Positions 54,801 to 64,000 of a stretch of 64,000 nt of DNA are shown here, one piece after another. Origin of the DNA: Haliclystus octoradiatus (lineage: Eukaryota; Cnidaria; Staurozoa; Stauromedusae; Haliclystidae). How positions within the stretch are numbered: position 1 is the first letter of the stretch; every line of letters starts with the position of its first letter. A program made the translations under genes and the position numbers. Under the pieces are notes generated by a model. It had not been told where the DNA came from, did not search any database, and saw only the letters and a program-made list of their open reading frames with translations. Location: positions 8,035,845-8,099,844 of the forward strand of contig OU744453.1 in NCBI GenBank assembly GCA_916610825.1, written 5' to 3'.

Positions 54801-57800
54801 CATTTCATTTGGTAACAAATAAAATTAAATTTTGAAAAGAAGTTGTGCTGCGTGCTTTATGAAAATGACGATTGATCGCAATCTTTGGCAATGGATGGCA
54901 TTAGGCTTCTTGAAACCACGTTTTACCTCAACAACAACTTATCCACAGATATTCATGTCATAAAATTTTGTTCTATGAAATATCTAATGTTATCCAAAAT
55001 ATATTCCTCGTATTTACTTCACAAGTGCAGATAAAAAATAAAAAAGTTTACTACGATCAGACCTCTAACAACATCAAATAATAAAAGGCAGGATAGGCCA
55101 ACCTAGAAAACTATTGAAATAAATTACTTATTGAAATTAATATTTAAGTTCACTCAGCTGCAATCTGAAAGCATAGACTCTTCATGCTGAAAACTTAGGG
55201 TGAGACAATATTAAGCTCAACACTTTTTTATTACAAGAGCCAAATAGGTAAAAATTACTGAGTGCAAATTAGCTGGTAACCATAAGTGTGAGTCCATTCA
55301 TTCTTCAATTTATTTGTAAACTGAAATAAAGCTATTTACCATATAAAAAAAAACATCTATCCCATACCAGAGTGCTCAAACTACTGTAGTAGTGGACAAT
55401 GCATATCGCATATAGTATTGACACATCCCAAGTTAATAGTGCTTAAAATTGCGCAAGCGCAATTGAGACATACAGACAAGAACTTGTTTCTGGCTATTAG
55501 CCGTTGTCAGTAACCTACTGCTCAGTGAACAAGGGACTGACTTAGCGTGCTATAACCAAGTCAAGATGGGTTAGTCAATATGGTGAAAAAACTCACCCCA
55601 TGAAAAATCAACTGTGTGATATCAGAGTGCTCAAACTATGAGTAGTGGACAATGCATATTGCAAATAGTAGCCTATAGACACATCCCAAATCATTATTGC
55701 TCAAAATTGCTCAAGCACAATTGAGACATACAACAGCAGCAGACAAGTACTTTGCTATTTAATTCACGCTGTAAAAACAATAAGTTGCTTATTGCTCTTG
55801 ACAATAACAGTTAGACATTTGAATGAAGGAAATCATCGTAAATACCAAGTGTTTCTCAGCTTCTGCCATCAAGAATAATTTTCAAGTTCAACAACCTTCG
55901 CTGAACTGTTTACTCGAGAGCAACTGTTTGAATTTTAAATAAAATAAATCACGTATAATTTTATTGGAATTTTTCAATAACATTTCAAAAAGTAGCATGT
56001 CAATCTTCTTTAACTTCAAACATCATGAATAATAGTTTGCTGTTGTGCAAGTAATAAAGTTTTTAACTTTCCCATCACTTTTACGATGATAAGTAACTAT
56101 GTTTTCAAGATTTGTGATTCAAGTTTCACAAATAGGGGTTTGTTTTAAAAGGAGAATAGGCCTACTGACCGTGGAACATTGCGCGCTCAACCAACTCATA
56201 CGTCATCAATTTAAACAAGGGTTTTAAAAAAGCTGCCGTGCATGTGAGTCAGCTTCGTTTTATTATTCTGGCCGTATGTTGATTTTATGGCAAAGTATTT
56301 TAAATGAAAATATTAAAATCACAATTTTGTAGCTATACTACATACTTTGGTTTCATTATTTCATCACGTTCTGGACTAGAATGTGTTGTTTACTATGTGA
56401 TCAACAGTATAAAAACCATAAAAAGTATGATACGCAGAAGCCGTTTTAGTTCGATCAGTTTGATTGCAATGTTGAACGAAAAGTAAGACTAAACAAGAAC
56501 ATTGTTAAACATTTTGATTTTCGGTATAAAGCCAAATCCTTGTGTTTCTTCAAGTCTTAGGTCATCTTGCGTATCGACTATCGTTCTTATTCATGTTTTT
56601 GAATAACTAGACCTGTGCCACATGCCCCTGTACTTCACTTGACCTGCGGCTGCTGCGTATAGGGGACATGTAAAAAATAAGGTCAAAAAGTGATGCGTTC
56701 ATTTCAGAAAAATGAAATGACCAATCACAGCCAAGCATCTGTGACGTATCTTGGATCTATGCAGTGATTGGTCTAATTACTTAATTTATGAAATTATTTC
56801 GTGACGTGAGACAACTAACTACTCCTTCAAGAACAAAGTATTATTCAAACGTATTTTCAAAGCTCCAAGCTACATGTTGCTCGTTTTGTGGGTGTTTCGT
56901 AGTAGTTTAAACCAAAGGTTTTGAGCTCAATCCTATTTTCATTTAATATATCAACATGCTTCTATTGGGTATTTAATTCGTTTTATCTGGAGATGTGCCT
57001 GCTTTATAAAGTTTTTAAACTGCCAAATATTGTTAAGCCGTTTAATACGCTGGCTCGAATGCAACTTGGATGTGTTTTCTCGTAGTTCAAACCAAGGTTT
57101 AAAGGGAGAATACTGACCGGGGAACATTGCGCGCTCAACCAACTCATACGTCATCAATTTAAACAAAGCTTTGAGAAAAGCTGCCGTGCGTGTGAGTTCC
57201 GAGTGAGCTTCGTTTTATTATTCTGGCCGTATGTTGATTTTATGGTAAAGCCTTTCAAATGAACAAATTAAAATCACAATTTGGGAGCTATACTACGTAC
57301 TTATTTTATCACATTCTGGACTTTAATGTATTGTTTACTATGTGATCAACAGTATAAAAAGTATGATGTGCAGAAGCGGTTTTAGTTCGATCAGTTCGAT
57401 TGATATGTTGAACGAAAGTAACACTAAACAAGAACCTTGTTTAACATCTTTATTTTTGTTATAAAGCCAAATCCTTGTGTTTCTTGACATCTTAGGTCAT
57501 CTTGCGTATCGACTATCGTTCTTTTTCATGTTTTTGATGTAACGATCGGTCCATAAAAGCTTGCCAACTAATAACAAGGCAACTTCAGTAAATATACCAA
57601 AAGCAAACTAATGTGATAATTCAATAAAACTATGCGAATCTGAGTTAAATACATGGAATAAATCGTTGTTCAAAAACATTGATTCGTTGATGATTGTCAC
57701 GAGTTCACGGCTTCGACATTTGTTCCTGTCTCGTGCTTTTGATTATTTCGTTCAAAACAATAGAATTAAGGCGTGGCCGACGCTGTTTCAAAACAAGTAC

Positions 57801-60800
57801 TTGAATTTGGTATGAAGAATTCAAGTTCCGCGCGCAACGTTCCCCGGTCAGTATTCTCCCTTTAAGGTTTTTAAACTTGATTTTATGTTTGTAACATATA
57901 TCAACATACTTTTATTGCGTGTTATGATTGTTTTATCTGGAGATGTGCCTTCTGAATGCATAATCGATTGATGTCGAACTGTAGGCCTAACACGTGCAGC
58001 TTGGAAGAAAACACTGAATGCCCTAACAAATAATAATTTGCTCATATTGAAACACTCATCGTAGCAATGGTGAAGATCGACATACAAATTTAAACTTTGA
58101 TTACTTGTATGAGTTGAAAACAGGTAAACTGGCATTAAACGGTAGATTATCAGCATGCAAATATTGTAATTTTCCGTGAATGTGACTGACACACTTTTTA
58201 TTCTAGCGGCATAACATTGGACTTCATTACGGATATTTTTATCATTAGTTGATAGAATGGATTACAGATAATAGTTTTCTATGATATGAATGATTTGAAT
58301 ACATCTACTTTACTCTATTGTTAAATGTTAGTAATGTGATCGTCAAAGTTGTTTTTTCTTTAATACTCTGTAGAAGTTGTTCTTCATTCCGTTTCTCAAT
58401 TCATATCTGCAATATTAATTCACTTCGATCAAAATGTCTAGGATTTGCAAAGCTACAAAATTACGTTTTGTTTTAAAATTTGAAATTGCTTTTAACTGTG
58501 TGAAGTCGATAAATGTCCTTCCGCCTTGACACCTGTTGTGTTCGTTACTGTTGGCCCGCATATACTTAACAGCAGGCGCTTGTGGAGCGCATGCGTATTA
58601 GGGTCAGAATTCTCTCTGCGCATCACTTATTGACCTTATTTTTTACAAGGCCCAGATGAGTGCAGGTACGTAGCGGAATAGTGGGCCTTGTGGAGCTAGG
58701 CTAGCTAATAACAAGGCAACTTCAGTAAATATAACCAAGGATAAGTATACCAAAGGCAAACTAATGTGATAATTCAATAAAACTATGCGAATCTGAGTTT
58801 AATGCATGGAATGAATCATTGTTTAAAAACATTGATTCTTTGATGATTGTCACAAGTTCATGGCTTCGACATTTGTTCCTGTCTCGTGTTTTTGATTATT
58901 TCGTTCAAAACAATAGAATTTAGGTGAGGCCAACTCTATTTCAGAACGAGTACTTGGATTTTGTATAAAGAATTCAAGTTGTGCGTGCAACATTCCCCGG
59001 TCAATATTCTCCCTTTAAATTTGAATAAATTAATATTTTACTGTCAAAAATGTTTCAAACTTCCTCCGCGGCCTGCTGTTCTTGTGTCTCTCAGTAATTG
59101 GAAATCATTTGAAGCAGGGAGGGTTCTACCTGACTTGGACAGTAGAAGCTTTTGATTTTGTTTGAAAGGAGATGAGATTTTTTCAAAGTTGGAATTGTCC
59201 TTTTTCCTATAAGCCATCTTGTCATTCTGAATCGTTCTGAAAAAGTGACTGATCGATAATAGGGTAGGCCTATATTCCATATTAAATATCACTGCTTATA
59301 CACATCTAAATTGAGAAATCCTCTCACCATTATCCATCAGTCAGCTCCAACTACCCGAATCTGTGTTGAAAATGTGTTGTGTTCACATTAATCTATTGAA
59401 GAATATAAATTTATTTTAGTTATTTTGTATTAAATATTTTGATTGAATATTCATTGGCTAATCAGCGATTTAATGTTATATTTTAGGCAAAAAGTCTAAC
59501 CGAATAACAAGACAAATTCCAGACTCGATTCTGAATGATATCAAATTAAATGCTGCTATTGCTGAGGTAAACAATATGGCTGATCTGCTTAAGGGGATGT
59601 TTATTTGAGCCAGGCTAGCCACGTTGACGGTGAAACAGGCTGCTTATGCTGCTACTTTACCTGGCAGTTTCATCCCACTTTCAGCCCGGTCTCATAGTCA
59701 CCGAGCTAACCTTGCTTTTCAAGCCTCTTATTAATTTCGCTTTTATAAGTTTCCAACAAATATAACAACTACTAAATTGAACTGAATTTAATCTTAATGT
59801 TTTCATCTAAAATGTTAGATTCGTTGCAAGTAATGATTTAATTTCATCCTTGTCTAATTGAAGCGCTTGCGCAGATAAAGCAAAAAGATCTGGGCTTGCC
59901 CACCAAACTGTGTTTATATGGATAATTTCTGTCTCGCCCAGGTGGGATCCCACTTCTCATCAGGTGAGATCCCACATGTGTGGGCTAGCCTGACTGTAGA
60001 ACAATAGAAAACAATGGGAGATGTTGATCTCACTCAAAGGTGTCGCCTCACCTCACCTTGCAGGGCTTCCCCACCCAATATAAACACCCCCTAAGAAGAC
60101 TGAGTATTTAGCCATGTTCTGTCTAGCCTCTTGCAGACTCTCTTTTAACAGGAAACTTAGTAAAACAGTAGAGTCTGCTAACCCTTGGACAAAAGCTTGT
60201 TCTGACGATTCGTAGGGGTAGTGAAAATGTATAGAAACTATTGTCTTTCAATAATCAATAAAATTCTCCAAGAGGGAAACTCAACAATTCAATATCAAAA
60301 TGATCAAATCTTAAACTGTGCTATTCTAGTATTTTCAATGCTTTTCATTAAAAATTGATATTTTCATCTGCTGTGACTGGTTCAAAAAATTCAACTATTT
60401 TTTTTAGATTTCCATCATACACATAATATCTTACGTAGCTTGAAAAATCTGATATTTTTATTTTTAATTTTAAGAAGTATATGGAAATTGGCATTCACAG
60501 CCCCTTTAAGAGGGAGGATTAGCTCAGATGGCAGAGTAACTGAACTTCAGTTCTGATCAGATCTGATCGACTGTGGTTCAAATCCCCCGTAGGTCAACTC
60601 AGCCTTAACTTTATCTAAAACATCAAATGAGTACCATCTAAGGATGGCAAATGGAATGTTCCAGAAGGAATTGCATTGTGAGTAGCTTCGGCGCATCGTT
60701 GTGCATTGACAATCAAGGCATATCTACAATTAGGGTTTGTTGAAATTGATCTGCAGTGTCGCAGCTAAGATTTATAGAGAGCATTTAATATCATTGCTCT

Positions 60801-63499
60801 CAGCGAAAAGAGCCAAGGTTCCTCTATAAGCATAAGAGTAGTATGGGTGCCTTCGGTATGGCCTTACCGTCTCAATTACTTTTCTAGCAATATTTAAAAA
60901 AAAAAAACCTATAGATTAGTACTGATAGTCATTGGGAGAAACGATTCAACATCAAATAAAATCTTTTAATTAAATCTCAGTACAGAATTTTATATTTTTC
61001 GATACCTGTGAAGGTATTAATCTCAGTAATTCTACTTTGGCATTCAAAATACATTATCGAAGTACCTATGCTAAGTTTTCATTCGATATTTAATTTTTTA
61101 ATAATACCTGCACTATGCTAGCTTAAACAATATTTATCATTAACTTTTTTAGTTTGTTTCAGCTAATATTTTTTGTTGATTCTATATGTATAATGTTTCT
61201 ATTTAGTTACCAGTTCGATATGATTTTGAAATTCATAAGACGATTTGGAAAATACAGCAAAATGAATCAAAACAAGGTTTGTGGAAATATTTCAAATTGA
61301 CTACTCTATCTGCCAATCAAACTATTTTATGTAGTAAATGATATTACCCCTGCAAAAACAGTTCATAAACAGTTCATGAATAGTTCATGAAAATTAGGGT
61401 CGATTTAACATTCATGAACTGTGTATGGACTGTTTATGAACTCCTGGACTGTTGTTTGCAGGGTAGTCTGTAATGTTCAAAAATTGATAGTTCTACTATA
61501 TCTGATTACATGATTTCTACAATGTGATGTATGGTTAAACCATGACAACCCTGTTCAATGTGACAAATCCTGGTTACCCATACGAAAAAAGTTCAGGAGT
61601 TCATGAATCGTCCACATACAGATCATGAACGTTAAATACCCCCAAATTTCAATGAACTGTTCATGAACTGATAGTGAACTGTCGGTGAAGGTTCGCAAAC
61701 AGTTTATGACCTCCTGAACTGTTTTTCGCAGGGGTAAATAAATTAACCAACATGAATTAATAAATTTTACCTTTATTTCATTCCATATGATGCAATGTTT
61801 TGATTGGCAATCAAAGCAAGAAGGCTATGGCCAGTATGAAACAACAATGGACACTTCCAAACATTCAAAAATTAGCAAATTGACATGCCCAACTATAGAT
61901 TATAATTACGGTACATAAAACTGAACAGCATGATGTAAATCAAGGATTAGCCCACCTGTGGTTTACCTGAACCTTTTCCTGTGCAAATTAAATAATAAGT
62001 TAACCAATTGCGTCATAGCCAAGTTATAGATATTTGTGAGGAAACTGAACAACCGATTCACAGTAACTTTGAACAAGTTTGATGAGCTTGTTTCCAAGAT
62101 AGTTTTCAAATAAAATAAAGAAGTAGTTTTATGCAGTGTTCTGGAAGGTATTCAAACAATAAATGATCTTTCAGACAGTGTATAATCATGCAATAATAAA
62201 TTTTGGGGCTAAAATCAAAGTAGTGCTCAAGCCCTCAACCAAGGGAGCCAAGAGGATCCATCAGTTTTGTAGGACTGATATTGACATACTGGCTAGCAGC
62301 TTTAATGAGCTTGCTGTACAAATTATAATACGCTTTGTTTAATATTTAAAAGCGACCATCACCATTGTATTATGTAGTGAAACAGTCAATGTAGAGTCAT
62401 TCTCAAATTCAATCAGAGCAGAACATATCAAGATGGAATAACACCTCAGAAAACAATGGCAACTTTTTCGTGACTTTTAAATCCTTCAAAAATCCCTGTC
62501 GTTTAGCCATTCTCTTTCAATTTTGTCTGACGAGTTGAATTGTGTATTTCAGAATAATTTGGAAGTTTTTTATGAAATAATTTAAGAGGTTCTATGTAAA
62601 ACAAGGAAATTGAAGGAAATATATGTAATTTCAATACACAGTTCGACAATCAAACAATGAAACAATTAAGCTAGACAATATTTGAAAAATATCAAAAAAG
62701 TTCTTGCAATGAATATGTTGGTTTATGCTTCCAGTTGTTTTACTTTTCATTAAATTTAATTTTCTAGTTGCACTTCAGTTTCCTGAGGGTCTTCTGATGT
62801 TTGCCTGTATGATAGCTGATATTATTCAATCGTGAGTAAAAGCCAATTTTTTCAGACAACATCTCTGCTTTGTTTCTAGGTCTACAATCAGCATAAGAAC
62901 ATTCATACGTTTACAGTACGTTAGGCTATGTTTACTCTTGCAAAACTCTTGTTATTATTGTCCTTATCGAAATCCATCACAATGAATCCAGATATCTTGG
63001 ATACATAGATAGCTTTTATCGGTATTATATTTTCAACTATAAATGTAAGAACTAAGCTTCCTATATTCTTCTTCAGCTTGGAGCCTCTGACAAAATTTTA
63101 TCATCAAATTCGACAGGAATTTTTGAAAAGTGTTTACTCTAGAATTTCCAAACACATGGACGAATCAATCAAATTGCAAAATTCTGTTTGATTATGACGT
63201 CAAATTTTAGAATCTACTTTACTATGTATCCTTGACATTGTTAATTGTTGACAGTGATTAATGAATACTAATTATTTTCTCAAATATGAGATGAATATTA
63301 CAGTTGCCATTTTTACCTTACAGTCTACAATTATCTCTATTGAATAGATTATATAGCTATAGTTATTTCTGTTCAAGGTTTACTGAAGCTGATACATTAA
63401 TCATGGGTGATGTTACATACGGTGCATGCTGTGTTGATGACTTTTCAGCTAGAGCAATGGGATGTGATTTTATGGTACATTATGGACACAGTTGCTTAG
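51738..63499 (+). CDS. DPH1: DPH1, diphthamide synthase subunit (exons 1-5 of a longer gene)
   Basis: Five exons, spliced phases 1, 0, 1, 2, 1, all GT-AG and mutually consistent, give 137 codons: about the first third of a protein that is some 440 residues in animals. With DPH2 it forms the radical 4Fe-4S enzyme that moves the aminocarboxypropyl group of S-adenosylmethionine onto a histidine of elongation factor 2, the first step of diphthamide synthesis, in the cytosol. Diagnostic pieces: [55 protein letters not shown] and HYGHSCL. The CC of GACC (residues 114-115) contains the first iron-sulfur ligand. Introns: 7673, 1640, 1491 and 546 bp. The rest lies beyond the right edge. Confidence 0.93.
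52025..52839. mobile_element. MULE-type MITE with 9-bp TSD
   Basis: Long inverted ends (CGGTGGGTGTAAAATA, CGACCCGCCGACTCGCCGAC and on for about 230 bp, interrupted) flanked by the perfect 9-mer TGGGTTTCT at 52016-52024 and 52840-52848. Nine-bp duplications with long TIRs are typical of Mutator-like elements. No transposase; the ORFs at 52124 and 52515 are in the arms. Confidence 0.8.
53468..53692 (+). mobile_element. tRNA-derived SINE
   Basis: Head resembles a tRNA with A box (TGGTGTAGTGGCTAGG) and B box (GGTTCAATCCC), then a core containing GGCGTCAGGAAAGGCATCCGGC, a widely shared SINE core, and an A-rich tail (53671-53692). Within DPH1 intron 1, same strand. Confidence 0.8.
55370..55745. 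repeat. diverged direct duplication, ~115 bp x 2
   Basis: CAGAGTGCTCAAACTA...GTAGTGGACAATGCATAT through CAATTGAGACATACA at 55370-55480 recurs at 55623-55735 with about 85% identity. In DPH1 intron 1. Confidence 0.7.
56146..59017. mobile_element. outer TIR element containing a nested relative
   Basis: Left end TAAAAGGAGAATAGG and right end complement of TAAAGGGAGAATATTGACC; the arms 56146-56560 and 58690-59017 match the inner element 57100-57864. Inner inverted pieces (TAAAAAATAAGGTCAA at 56670, TTGACCTTATTTTTTA at 58632) support one larger element or tandem accumulation. Target duplication not clear. Confidence 0.5.
57100..57864. mobile_element. TIR element with 5-bp TSD AGGTT
   Basis: TIR of about 33 bp begins TAAAGGGAGAATACTGACCG and ends with its complement; flanked by AGGTT (57095-57099, 57865-57869). 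A related, unoccupied site at about 56900-56930 (AAACCAAAGGTTTTGAGC) shows the sequence before insertion. Non-coding. Confidence 0.7.
59487..59566 (+). CDS. DPH1: DPH1 exon 2
   Basis: Acceptor ATATTTTAG, donor GAG|GTAAAC. Encodes [15 protein letters not shown]... to AAIAE, matching the conserved N-terminal QIPxxILxxxxLxxAI motif of DPH1. Confidence 0.88.
60512..60888 (+). mobile_element. tRNA-derived SINE, copy 1
   Basis: Head GGAGGATTAGCTCAGATGGCAGAG (A box) and GTGGTTCAAATCCCCC (B box) followed by a ~290-bp body ending CGGTATGGCCTTACCGTCTCAATTAC. Full-length match to 63584-63943. In DPH1 intron 2. Confidence 0.85.
61207..61276 (+). CDS. DPH1: DPH1 exon 3
   Basis: Acceptor TCTATTTAG, donor CAAG|GTTTGT. 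Encodes [18 protein letters not shown], the conserved LPxNYxFEIPKTIWRI region; His replaces the usual Pro. Confidence 0.92.
61347..61463. mobile_element. mariner-like MITE, TA target site
   Basis: 117 bp, ends CCCCTGCAAAAACAGT and ACTGTTGTTTGCAGGG, flanked by TA. Interior is built of GTTCATGAA/TTCATGAAC motifs. DPH1 intron 3. Confidence 0.72.
61577..61734. mobile_element. mariner-like MITE, second copy
   Basis: 158 bp with related but decayed left end (CCCATACGAAAAAAGTTCAGG) and right end (CTGTTTTTCGCAGGGG), flanked by TA. Same interior motifs as the copy 114 bp upstream. Confidence 0.68.
62768..62831 (+). CDS. DPH1: DPH1 exon 4
   Basis: Acceptor ATTTTCTAG, donor TC|GTGAGT. Encodes [20 protein letters not shown], the strongly conserved strand and helix before the first iron-sulfur Cys. 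Confidence 0.94.
63378..63499 (+). CDS. DPH1: DPH1 exon 5
   Basis: Acceptor TTCAAG, donor TTAG|GTATGT. Encodes [18 protein letters not shown] and [21 protein letters not shown], the family's signature segment. Ends in phase 1; exon 6 is outside the window. Confidence 0.94.
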
Positions 63500-63583
63500 G
63501 TATGTCAATGTGGTACTTTTTCCAGATAGACGGATGGCAGGTGTAACAGAAGATTGATCCTATCAGACATAACCCTATTATAT

Positions 63584-63943
63584 TAGGAGGATTAGCTCAG
63601 GTGGCAGAGCAACCGAACTTCAGATTGGATCGTATCTGATCGACTGTGGTTCAAATCCCCTGAAGGTCAACTCAGTCTTGACTTTATCTAAAACATCAAA
63701 TGAGTACCACCTGAGAATGGCCGATGGAGTGGTCCAGAGGGAATTACATTGTGGGTAGCTGCGGAGCATCGTTGCACATTGACAATATCTGCCATGAAAT
63801 CTGTTGAAATTGATCTGCAGAGTCGCGGCTGAGATCAGTAAAGAGCATTTAAAATCATTGCTCTTTGCGAAAAGAGCCACCCCTCTAGAAATAGAGGAGT
63901 GGTACGGGTGCCTTCGGTAGGGCGGCACCATCTACATTACTTT
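63584..63943 (+). mobile_element. tRNA-derived SINE, copy 2
   Basis: Same family as 60512-60888 with A box TAGCTCAGGTGGCAGAG and B box GGTTCAAATCCCC. Directly after DPH1 exon 5, in intron 5. The minus ORF across it is spurious. Confidence 0.85.
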
Positions 63944-64000
63944 TTTAACCCTATCATATATCTGTGTAGGCGCTTGTATCTCAGCTGAATTAACACTTGA

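Noticed and set aside
60512..60600. a functional tRNA gene
   Set aside because: A and B boxes are present but the acceptor and anticodon stems do not pair properly, and the sequence continues into a SINE body shared with 63584.

Overview
The window is metazoan nuclear DNA: AT-rich, with spliced genes, GT-AG introns of 0.5 to 10 kb and dense transposon debris. Nothing fixes the species. The mix of Penelope-like elements with hammerhead ribozymes, a CR1/L2-like LINE, BEL/Pao gag remnants, hAT, Harbinger and MULE-type MITEs and tRNA-derived SINEs suggests a marine invertebrate; a tunicate is my guess, held weakly.

Left third (1-19 kb): a small family of secreted PAN/Apple-domain genes. One copy runs leftward (exon 1 at 5522-5866, exon 2 at 4894-4918, the rest off the window or lost), one runs rightward (8756-9088, 12382-12406, 18522-18949), and a dead exon 1 lies between them at 7388-7540. 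The family has a 25-nt microexon, and the phases of exon 1 (0), microexon (0 to 1) and last exon (1) fit exactly. Introns are filled with hAT MITEs, a Penelope-like element with inverted ribozyme-bearing arms, and a hairpin-ended repeat (repeat A).

Middle (21-42 kb): a nearly complete non-LTR retrotransposon on the minus strand (21.39-26.0 kb). Its ORF1 and ORF2 overlap, and a U UUU UUA slippery heptamer sits in the overlap with a potential pseudoknot 7 nt downstream. To its right are a second PAN-type locus on the minus strand (last exon 28273-28697, exon 1 37073-37384), two more Penelope-like copies (one with a textbook hammerhead ribozyme at 35610-35649), repeats A and B joined with their hairpins facing outward, and a truncated PAN duplicate (41466-41703) fused to LINE and gag debris.

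Right (43-64 kb): a degenerate tandem repeat, a four-unit octamer/CCAAT array, a broken lamin-type intermediate filament fragment, a broken BEL/Pao gag, an intact intronless SLC35G/EamA-like transporter (minus strand), and the first five exons of DPH1 (plus strand, running off the right edge). DPH1 makes the first C-C bond of diphthamide on translation elongation factor 2; its 7.7-kb first intron holds a MULE-type MITE with a 9-bp target duplication, a SINE and nested TIR elements. The two housekeeping-type genes are head to head about 2.1 kb apart.

Candidates for something undescribed, in order: the frameshift signal in the LINE; the PAN-microexon-4-Cys gene family; the hairpin-ended repeat modules A and B; the octamer/CCAAT array.
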